Shown: piece after piece, positions 35,001-45,300 of the stretch | Layout of the letters: the number at the start of each line of letters is the position of its first letter | Position numbering within the stretch: position 1 is the stretch's first letter | Origin: Odontesthes bonariensis | Lineage: Eukaryota; Chordata; Actinopteri; Atheriniformes; Atherinopsidae | Assembly: GCF_027942865.1 (NCBI RefSeq) | Contig: NC_134528.1 | Coordinates: 29,707,232 to 29,771,231 of the forward strand | DNA: 64,000 nucleotides | Direction: 5' to 3' | Notes under the pieces: model-generated | What the model was told of the DNA's origin: nothing | Seen by the model: the letters and a program-made list of their open reading frames with translations, nothing else | Databases searched by the model: none | Position numbers and translations under genes: made by a program

Positions 35001-36417
35001 CTCGTTTTCTTTAGGGAATCAGTATTTGGGCAGATAATTGGCCTCAGATGGTGGAAATATCAGTTCCTATTCCTTCAAAGTGGTTGAATTCCTCCTAACT
35101 TTTTTTATCTTATTGAATTCTGTTTTTCTTTAACTGCTGGTGTAACTGTATCAGGAATTTTATTTTATTTCATTATATTTATTATGTTTCAACCGTTATC
35201 ACGCAGTTTTGTTGTCTCTATTAAGGCCAAACGAACAGTTCTTTCTCTCCAATCTGTCCAACAGATTTACTCGTCACATCCAAGCAGGAAATGCACATGA
35301 GTGGAATTTACAACATGAGTGATGGCTGAATGGCATTTCACAGTTTCTTTGATCGTGTGACATAAATCTACCTGCAAATATTTGCAGTTGCGCGGACTGA
35401 CTACTCATCCTTGCTGCATTCAGAAAAATAACATATCAGGCTAAGGCCCAATCCCAGTTCTCCCTCTTGGCCCTACCGGTCTGTTTTTTCTCATGAAGTC
35501 ACAAACATCCTGCAAATGGAAGATTTGCATGTGAAAAGAGTCTTCTACTACTCAACGGAACAATGCTAACTTCTGAATGACAGATGTATATTTTAGTTGT
35601 GGCAGTGTTTAAGTGTCACTTTTATCTGCAGGTACTGATTGTAAAAGCATCAGAGGTTCACTGGTCCTAATTTGCCAAGAAGCCAGCCATCTCCACAGGA
35701 TACTAATTGCATATTGTTACATCTGTGCATGTGTGAGATAAAGTCCATCTCAGCCGATGAAGACCACAGGATGTGGTTAAAAATACTAGAAAAGGCAGGA
35801 AGTGGATTTTGAGTTGGGACCTTTTTTTTTCCAGTAACAGTTCTGCTGAGATTTCGATGTCGATTTACCCACCAACGTTGGAAACTCCGGCTTGATTAGC
35901 TCTACCTGTTGCATGTATCCCAGGGTTTACCAGTCAGACCCATTTTTAATTCATGCCCTCCTCACTTCTGCTACTCTCTTTCCCAGCCGAGGCCAAAGCC
36001 GCCGAAGCAGCGGCGAGTGCCAGCAGCGCCACTCTGCCTCCTACACATGTGTACCTGCCACAGGTAAGCTTCCCGACATGTCTGTCTGAACTGAACGCCC
36101 AACTGTGATCCAGTTGCCGCGACTGTCTTGGGCTGATCTTGTTCCTTAGAATTAAATGCATGCTGATTGTCACTCAGCTCAATTAAAGCATCTGCGATGA
36201 GGTCGTTTATTTCATGTCTTACTGAGGAGTCTGCTGTGCAGTGTGGTTCATTTTTCCATTTTTTTTTTTTTTTACTTTCAGTGCTTTTGTTTGACAGATT
36301 CCAGTTTTTTTTCTTTTCTCATCTAAAATAAAAGGAGTCCTGCACTGTTGAACTCTGCTCTCTCTCCAGGACAAGCCTCCTCCCTACTCCCCTCCAGAGG
36401 ACAAGAAGAACCAGTAG
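32092..36417 (+). CDS. wbp2: WW domain-binding protein 2, complete
   Basis: This encodes a small adaptor and coactivator that binds WW-domain proteins such as YAP and NEDD4-family ligases. Eight coding exons chain in phase: 32092-32150, 33260-33368, 33485-33620, 33717-33809, 33894-34040, 34157-34279, 35987-36063 and 36370-36417. They total 792 nt, giving 263 residues (human about 261). Residues 1-130 form the GRAM domain ([27 protein letters not shown]). A Pro/Tyr-rich tail follows with three PPxY motifs: PPSY near residue 170, PPPPY near 202 and PPPY near 253. An Ala-rich [10 protein letters not shown] segment precedes the C-terminal PEDKKNQ. The start at 32092 ([10 protein letters not shown]) was chosen to match the family N-terminus. 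The frame stays open upstream to an ATG at 31903, which would add 63 unconserved residues. Intron 6 holds a TTAA-target foldback element. Confidence 0.96.
34330..34963. mobile_element. TTAA-target foldback element in wbp2 intron 6
   Basis: The element is 34334-34959, flanked by TTAA at 34330-34333 and 34960-34963. The left end is AGGGACAGTTCGCCTCTTTT, and the right end is the reverse complement with few changes. Arms of about 200 bp pair, including CTTCATCAACACCAAAA. TTAA targets are used by Kolobok and piggyBac elements; the end sequence fits a Kolobok-like MITE, as inference. No transposase is present. Confidence 0.75.
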
Positions 36418-37604
36418 ATCTGCCCGACTGCCACTTCTTCTCTTATTCCGTTAATTCAACATCAGGAGGGTCGAATTCCTTTGTAACTTATACTCTCTTC
36501 TTCGTTTTCCTCCTCCCTTCCCAACTCATTCCCATTTTCTCGTTGTTTTTCCGCCTCACTCTGTTGATCTTTTGCGTCTGTTTAAACGTAAGCAGCTTCA
36601 TTCCTTTCAGAAACACTTTTGATTTGATGGAAAATGGCAAAGAACAAGTGTCGATAGCAATGTTTTTTTTCCGAGAAGCAAAAGTGGTCAGGATTTCTGG
36701 GTTGGTTCAGTATTTATTGCCTTTCAAGTGACCCAAGAATCATACCGCCACCTTATACTGTAGATTCAGCAAAGCTGTGAAGCTCACATCTAATTTTCTA
36801 TCACTGTCTATTAACCGAGACTCAAATCTAATTCTGTAACTTCGCTAACCTGTCCAGACGCAAGCTGAATGCAGTCTTTTATTTTTTTATTATTTGTGTG
36901 TACAGGCTTTTAATATATATATATATATACATACCTTAAAAGGAGATATTTTCTCAAACACAAACCTAGAGGGGAAACGATAGCTTTTGTAAATTGAGAT
37001 TTCAGAGGGGTTGGGGGGAGCTTTCGTTGGATGAGACGACCACAAAGATTAGAGCGGCGTTCGAGCCCCAGCAGTGAATCTCTGATCCTGGATTAGAGCA
37101 GAGAGCAAGGGCGACCGGGGCCAGGAGGGATTAATGTACAACAGCAGACCAGAGCAGTCACCCAGTGATGTCACTTCCTGTTTTGTCATCCTCCTGGAGG
37201 CTTCCAGAAAACACACGATCAGACTCACCACCAGCCTGCTTGACCTTTCACTCTTTGAACATCCATTTGGACCATTCTCGAACTTTCTGTGCTTGTGACC
37301 CTCACTCCCCAGTTGGAGGTCCGTCTTTCAATTAGATCTGAGAACGTCAGCGTCTGCTCTTCCTTCCTCTGTGGTCACTAATCTATATACTGTTATCTGT
37401 GGCACATCCGTGGCTGATTCTTTGCACTTTTAGAATGCTATGCATTGGGCTCCTGTTTGCTCTGTCATGGCTGTGTGTACAATAACATAAAGCTATTTAT
37501 TTCAAACTAATTTATTCAGTAATTCATGTAAAATGTCTCAATATAAAAAAGCATGATCTGAACTGATGCATTGGATTGGATTTTAATAAATGGTACTTGA
37601 CTGG
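36418..37604 (+). other. wbp2 3' UTR
   Basis: This region follows the wbp2 stop codon. An AATAAA signal at 37585-37590 is the likely poly(A) signal, giving a 3' UTR of about 1.2 kb. A short TA run sits at 36908-36930. No coding sequence was recognised. Confidence 0.55.
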
Positions 37605-38200
37605 TGGAACAGAGCCGTCTTTATTTTTCTGCTCAGCATTACTGTTGATGGGTATTAAATGTCCACATTGAACACAGCAAAGTACACCAAAGTATTTGAC
37701 AAAAAAAATGGATTCCAGAGTCAGCAGGGAGGGTAATGTTTTTATGTCATTTGGCCTCAAAAGCCTGGGAATGAGCTATTCCTCTCTTCCTAAGAGTCAG
37801 CAGTCATTTTCTTCCCTTTTTGGACCACTTGTGCAAATCCACAGCAGTTTCCCAAAGACTGATGCATCATGTCCTGAGCCTCAAGTACCTCAACATGCCA
37901 AAGTTCACAATTATGCTCAGTAAGTGCTCAGAAATAAAGTTAAAAAAAAAAAAAAAAAATACAAAAACCGGTGGTTATAAACCTGCCACAAAGTTTTCAC
38001 CATCGGGGGTGTCGGACTACATTCAGACCGATTGCTTGTGTTTTCACGCCTAAAGATGCACTGATGGTAATGAGTTTGACATGGATGCTTTTAGTCTTCT
38101 CCCTTAAATATGCTTTATGAAACCAACAGCTTTAAGTGTTCCAGCTTTTCATCGCACTCTTAGAATGTGCACAAATTCACTCGTACAAATGTATCAAAAA

Positions 38201-38258
38201 CTTTTTTTTTTTTTTTTTTTAAACTTTTAGCCTGTTGAACTGTTGCAAACTCCCTGAT

Positions 38259-38293
<35 letters not shown>
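38201..38293. repeat. Poly(T) tracts
   Basis: Two long T runs (about 18 and 32 bases) lie in the tail-to-tail spacer between wbp2 and the TRIM gene. They read as poly(A) on the minus strand and may mark retroposed ends or the TRIM 3' side. Length is unreliable in assemblies. Confidence 0.8.
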
Positions 38294-39399
38294 TTCAGTG
38301 CTTACATGGACCAACAATGTTTTTGTAAATTTAAAAGGGAAACTCAATGCAACACCATAAGGACGCACCAGGAAAATAGCGGCCGCTGTCATTTCACGTC
38401 GCGTTGAACATTGGTTCACACATCTGTACATCCTTAGCGATATCCAAAATGATGAATTGACACAGTTATACATTCTCAGTAGTAATATACAGCCCGGTTC
38501 TGTGGGGTTTTTTGGTCCTGAGCACAACTTGTCGAACACAAACTCTCGTCTTTCTGTGGATCGACATCTGCACCCGCGTGAAGAAAGGTCTGAGGATGCA
38601 AGGGCATAAACCTTTAGCTCATATACTCAACACGGAGTAAACAAGAGGATCACAAGCTGAATAGTCTGGAAAGTTATGCATCTGCAGGATGAAACAGAAA
38701 CACTTAAATGCATAGTGGTTTCCATTTACCATGCAAACACAGTGACGGCACATTCTCAGACAGTCAAATCTGACCTCTGACCTCTGACAGCAGACATTGC
38801 CACACCCTGGTGATGGATTCGTTTGACCATCATTTCTACTAGTGCCGCACTCCTAACGCTGCATCTAAGATACTTCAGTAGTGTAAGATAAAACTGTTAG
38901 TTGTAGTCATGTGCTGACACCCGAGCAGTCACCTGCTCCTCCATAAATCCTTTTTCACCCATCGTACTGCACATCTAATCAATAAAACGTTGAAACAAAC
39001 ATTTTGTTCCAATGAGCGGCATTAAGTATTAGCAATACGTGTGAGGAGATGAAATCATTGTTCAGGATTTTTTTTTGCCTTGTACGTTTAACTACCCGTA
39101 ATAGGAGCTTATTGTCTCGGAGTTTGACAATAATCTGAGTCGGGATCGTTTTTTGTTTTTTTCCCCCAACCCGAATCTGGACATTTCTATAAAATTAATC
39201 TACAAGTCCTCAGGAAGAGAAAATAAAACCGGGAGGAAGTTTTGGTGAGAGGACAGTCTACCAAAGTTTTTTCTCCGTTTAAAACAATTCAGGAAGGCAG
39301 TTGTTCCTAAAAGGACAAAGAGGGAACGTCTGTGCCGAGTCAGCTTGTGGCCATGATTCATGGAGCTTGCTATAAGAGAGCCTGTTTTCCCACATCAGC
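38294..39399. other. Spacer on the 3' side of the TRIM gene
   Basis: No protein similarity was recognised. Position suggests the TRIM 3' UTR on the minus strand. A poly(A) signal was not assigned. Confidence 0.45.
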
Positions 39400-42300
39400 T
39401 CACGGGGAGCAGAGGGTGATGCTGACCCCCTCTCCTATCCAGCAGGCAGGAAACAGCTCCTGGGTGAAGGCATGGTGGAAGGCGTGGAGCCTGGTCTGCC
39501 CGTCTCCGTAGTAGGTGAGCGTCCCCGCCTCGTAATCCAACAGCATGCCGATGCGGCTGTGGTGGGAGCGGCCAGCCAGCGCCTCCCGCCGCCCGTTGTG
39601 CCAGGCGCAGAGCTGCTGCTCGTCCAGCTGCAGGCTCCAAGACAGCTCGTTCATTCCCACCATGCACCTCTTTCCCTTCTCCTTCCTGGGGATGGTCTCA
39701 TAGGTGACCTGTGAAGAGGCGTGGATGAACATGTGGGTGAACTGTGTACAGAATAAAGGAAACTAATGGATCATTCATGTTTGTACAAAATTTCAGGGAA
39801 ATCCATGAAAGAGCTGCTAATATACACATGCAGAAGAGTATACAAAGCCCAAATTCTACATCACGGAGAATTATTCTGTCCAACAGAATAAAACACGACA
39901 GTTGGAACTTTCTGAAAATACTTTCTCTCAAAGTATTTTACAGCCAGACATTTCAAACTTATGTAATCCAACAAGAGACTGACAAGAGTGCTTTAAGCAC
40001 ATCTGTCTTGCAGTGTTAATACAAAGATTCACAAAAAACTGAAGGCTACAGTTTGTCTGGAGAACTAATACGGAAACAGCATAATTGGCTATCAAATTCC
40101 CACTTGTCAAAATCTGAGAGTCAGCTTGAAAAGAGGATCTGAAAAGAATGAACTTCAAACAACCTTTCAGACGCAGGGGCCCCTTGGTTGGCTGTCCACT
40201 CTTGGCTAATCGGACCGTCACATCCGTATTGTATAATTATTAATATACAATTTTGTATAAAATTGCAGCTTTTTGGTTAGACGGCAAAAGCTTTTCGCTA
40301 TCAACGAAAGCCTGGTTTTGGCTAATGTGGGACACATGAATGTATGGAAACAGAAACACCCCCCACCCATATTTAATTTCATTAGAGTAATAATTATTCT
40401 GGTTAAAGCTGCAGTCTGCAGGATTTGTTGTTGTCATACGTAAAGTCCTAATTTTTGGCATTTTAAGAGTTTACATGATCTATCAGAACGCTTGAAGTTG
40501 AAAACGGTGACCTCCGTAGTCGCAAAATGCAAGAAATGCTTATTTTTTTAACCGAAAAATAAAAAGTTGTTCAACTTCCTGTCCCGCCCCATCAAAACAC
40601 ATGAGAACTCGTGCACGTAGCCAGATGCGCGTACACGACTCCTCATTCATCAACTCACCTGTCATTTGCGATCATGGAAGACACAGTAAGTAGACTAGCC
40701 GTGATGAAGTTCAATAGTCCAGATAAAAAACCTTGTATCGCGCGTGCACAATCGGTGATTGACAGGCAGCAGCAGAGCCCAGCTCGTAACCTGATTGGTT
40801 ACCTTTTACCGGTCCGGTCTGCAATTTTGTAAACAAACCTGCTGGCTTTGGAGGGACCTAGCAGGACATATAGGGGACCTAGAGAACTCGGTTTTTTTTG
40901 TATTGGGGTATTTAAAGCTGCCGTCGGCAGGTTTTCAAAATTGCGAGTCTAAAGTCGGAAAATTCTAGCCTGGCGGCGCCATCCTACGTACTTCCGCCCA
41001 AAGATTTTGGCTCCGCACATAGTCTGGCCAAATCCCCCTACCTCGGTTCGCTCAGTGTTTTGCCAATCAGCAAACAGTTGCGAGTGGTGACGCAGAACTC
41101 ACGCGCGGAGTCCATTGTAGTCCATATAATTGTAGTTCAACCGCAGCGGAAATAAACATGGCGACGGAAGAACGCTAGAAGCTATCCATGAAGTTGTCTC
41201 AACTCTGGAGAGCATTATACAATTAAAACAAGAGCAAGAGGAATGCCTCGTCAATTTTGTTAGTGGCAAGGATGTCGTAGCTCTCCTTCCAACTGGCTTT
41301 GGGAAAAGTTTGATTTATCAAATGGTACCGGTATAATGAAAGCGGATGTGGGAAGCGTGATTCGCTAGCTAGAGCCTCGCGAGAGTAAGCATGAACCTCG
41401 GCGCATAACCAACGTCATTTCTAAACATTATGATTGGTTAAGGGAACTCCGTTACTCCAATGAATTTAAGTTGCTGGGTAAGGTCCCGCCCTCCATGGAA
41501 ACGGATTCCTCTTGGGTTTTCCCAGACTGTTTGACGGAGTCAACAGTCGGCTTTCGCCCAGGCTAGGAAAATTCGAACTGATACAACTTTCAGGTCCCTC
41601 CCCCAACCTCTAACAAGCTCCGAATCGCCCCCCAAACCCCTCCCCCTCTGTGGACGAGGTTGTGCACGTGAGTTCACACCAGTGTGAGCGCACACAAGCT
41701 GGGGCAGACTCACGCTCAGCAGCGTGTGCACAAGCTGTGATTGACAGGTAGGATTCCTCCACCCTAACTTGATTGGTTAAAAACAGCCGGGAGCGCTCGG
41801 TTTTTGCAAGCATGATTACAGGCTTCAGAGGGAGCTACAGATTTCGTTATTTTTCCTAAACAGCCTATTTAATATTCTACTTCCAGAATCCCATGACAGT
41901 TCAAGCTAATATGACTAAAAAAAAAGTTGCAGACCGCAGCTTTAATGTACTACTTTCAGAATCCCCGGACAGTTCCAGGCATTATGCTTGAAAAAGAGTT
42001 GCAGACTGCAGCTTTAAAAGTGAAATGTAATACACGTATATTGCTGGAGAACAGACTTGTTCATTTATATATAGGCAATAGCCTGGGCAGCTAACGCTCA
42101 CAATGCAAGGCTGTTTGTTGGGCAGCCGCAAGGGTCTTCATCCGTGGAGGACCAGCGGTGGCGTTGAGAGGGTGGTGCTAAAATGCATAATGTGTCTGTG
42201 TCTACAGATTAAAGCTCTCTGCTTTTTACTTTGTCCTTTTTCTATTCTCGTGTGTATCACTAACGAGGCGCCACTGCGTCAAAATTATTTTATCAAAGGA

Positions 42301-45300
42301 TTAAAAAAAAAAGCAAACTCTTAAAATGAAAAGATGAACCTGTAAAGGAGTACAATACGGGCCCTTGAATGACCTACTTCTAGACAAACAGTGTGCAACC
42401 ACAACATGCCGTCTTTACCCCGAGGTAGGCCCAGGGTTTGGACACCTCCAGCTCCCAGTAGTGCTGTCCATTTTTGAAGCCCTGAAAGCAGAGCACCTGC
42501 CAGGTGTGATCGAAGCGGGCTTCATGGGCGGGGACACGCCGTGGTCCGGAGGTCAGGTGCTCCGCCCTGCGATTCTCCTGGGACAGAACCAGGTGTTCGT
42601 TGGCCGTGCGAGGGTCAAAGGTCAGAGAGCATCTGTCTGTAAGGAGGAATCAGACCCACCCAGGCAGGAAGTGTGACATTCCAAATTAAAACATCACCAC
42701 ATAAGAGGCATTATATACCAGTTTTAAAATCTTTACTCTGGCTTCCAGTCAGTCACAGAATAGATTTTAAAAGCCTGCTGATGGTTTACAAATCCCAGAA
42801 CGGTTTAGTGCCAAAATACATCTGTGATATGTTCAGAGAATATAAAGCCAGCAGAGCTCTTAGATCCAAGGACTCAGGTCAGCTGGTCCAGTCCAGAGTC
42901 CAGACTAAACATGGAGAAGCAGCATTTAGCTGTTATGCTGCAAACAAGAGGAACAAACTGCCAGTGGAGATTAAACTTTCACCAAATGGAGACATTTTTA
43001 AATCCAGGTTAAAAACATTTCTGTTCTCATGTGTCTATGCATGAAATCTGCACAATATCTTTTAATTTATCTGGACTGTTGCTTGTTTTTAAATCCATTT
43101 AAATGATTTTATTTGTTTCTCTTTATATTCTTTTATGTATTTTAATGCTTCTTCCACTCCCTGCTGCAATGCTTTTATTTTATGTAAAGCACTTTGAACT
43201 GTTTGTACATGAAATGTGCTATATAAATAAATTTGACTTTGACTTGACTTAGCAAGCATATCTATCTGCTCTGTTGATAATCAAGCAGGAGCTGGTTTAG
43301 GTATTAGCAGATATTAATGAGCGTCCAAAGACAGTTATTATTATTCAATAAAATTATAATAAAACCTATTAACTGCTGGGCAAAAAGCCAGGAGCTAAAA
43401 ACTATCCCATTATCCGTCTCAAAGTATCTGGAACAAATATGACACATGGAGAACAGACACGAAGGCTTAGAATCCTAGCACTGACCTTCACAACCAGCAG
43501 TTATCACAGTAAACATTCACAATGTTTCACGGTTTGTGGAATTTTATGTACGATATAAATACATTTGATTTGATATATCCTACTGTAATTGATCAGTTAT
43601 TTAAAAGACTCACAAGCACTGAGGCCTTCCTTCCCACCAGGGTGGCACGGAGCAGCAGGACTGGGAACCACGGCCAGTATTGGTCTTTTATCCTGAGGAG
43701 AGCCTGGAGAGCCATAAGAACGCAGCATGAGAACACAGAGCACACGCTGCAGGGTTGAATTGCAGCACACGAAGCGGACGTGCCACAAACAGAACAGAGT
43801 TTTAAAGGTAAAGGTTACCGTCTTTGTCCTGACCCACAGTGGTGCTCACAGCTCTCTCTAGGTCCTCAGAAACCAGCTTAGAGACTCGGGAAAGGACATC
43901 TGTGACGCAGTTTAATCGCTCCTCCAGGTTCGGCGATACGTCGGTGGGAATTTCCTTGAAATGTGGAACTTCTACGAGCATAGACTCCTGTGAGGACATA
44001 GGGATTTCTGGCTTATTGATACAAGTGAAATTCAATAAGCCCAATAAAAGTGCATAATGTATAATAACTACGGGAGGTAAGATGGGACCAAACCAACCAC
44101 CGGTCTTGGACAAGGTTTTTTTTTTTTTTTTTTGGATAGTTAAGGATTATTCACTTGTATGCCACCTAACCTTTAGGAAAAATGCTGTTAAGACTGCTGA
44201 CTGAGAACTTCTTCTGTTGTGGCTTCATAGCTAAAAGTGTTTCAGGGTGGTGATTCTGAATGTGGGGGAACTGCTTCTTTACAGTCTCCAATCTGGAGAA
44301 AACTAAGGAGGTGGTGGTTTGGGAACACAGTTCTGCAAAGTCTGAGAAAATACAGTATTTATATAGTTCTATGATACCATTATTGTGGCAACTTCTGGAC
44401 AACAGATACATATTTGAAGGCTGAAAGACATAGCTAAGCAATAGTGTTAATATGGAAAGGCTGGGCAAACCTAAATTCTTCCCGAGTTGGCTCCATATTT
44501 TCAGCAAGAAAGACACAATCGTGTTTGTTACCCCAAACTGCAATAGGAAGGGGAGTACCTAAACACCGGAACGTAGCAAAACGGACCGAAACGGACCGGA
44601 ACGGACCGGAACGGACCGGAACGGACCCAGATTTAGCCAGATACACATTAAGAACTCTTGTAGAAGTCATCTGTATAATATCCAATGATTATAACACCAA
44701 ACTGATTTTTACTATTGTGGTATTGCTGATGTGATTTTGATATTTGTATGGATGTTTTCCAGTAATTAATAGTAATTGGTAATGAATGTTGAAAAGGTAA
44801 GCTTTTATTTTTAGCCTGGGCGAAAGCCGACTGTTGACTCTGTCAAACAGTCTGGGAAAACCCAATAGGAATCCGTTTCCATGGAGGGTGGGACCTTACT
44901 CAGCAACTTAAATTCATTGGAGTTCCCTTAACCAATCAGTAATGTTTAGAAAGGACGTAGGTTATGCGCCGAGGTTCATGCTTGCTCGCGAATCACGCTT
45001 CCCACATCCGCTTTCATTATACCGGTACCATTTGATAAATCAAACTTTTCCCAAAGCCAGTTGGAAGGAGAGCTACGACATCCTTGCCACTAACAAAATT
45101 GACGAGGCATTCCTCTTGCTCTTGTTTTAATTGTGTAATGCTCTCCAGAGTTGAGACAACTTCATGGATAGCTTCTAGCGTTCTTCCGTCGCCATGTTTA
45201 TTTCCGCTGCGGTTGAACTACAATTGTATGGACTACAATGGACTCCGCGCGTGAGTTCTGCGTCACCACTCGCAACTGTTTGCTGATTGGCAAAACACTG

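Larger units (their letters stand above)
40403..42017. mobile_element. TTAA-target element I (outer of a three-level nest)
   Basis: The element is 40407-42013, flanked by TTAA at 40403-40406 and 42014-42017. It begins AGCTGCAGTCTGCAGG and ends CAGACTGCAGCT. It contains a second element of the same kind. It is non-autonomous, probably Kolobok-like from the target and ends. It lies in the last intron of the TRIM gene. Confidence 0.7.

Noticed and set aside
38258..38539. Open frame with a poly-lysine end
   Set aside because: The lysines come from reading a poly(T) tract. The rest has no similarity, so it is not a gene.
39472..39714. Plus-strand open frame over the last TRIM exon
   Set aside because: It is the antisense of the SPRY exon 39400-39708, whose minus-strand protein is conserved.
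42365..42676. Plus-strand open frame of 103 codons
   Set aside because: It is the antisense of the TRIM SPRY exon at 42419-42636.
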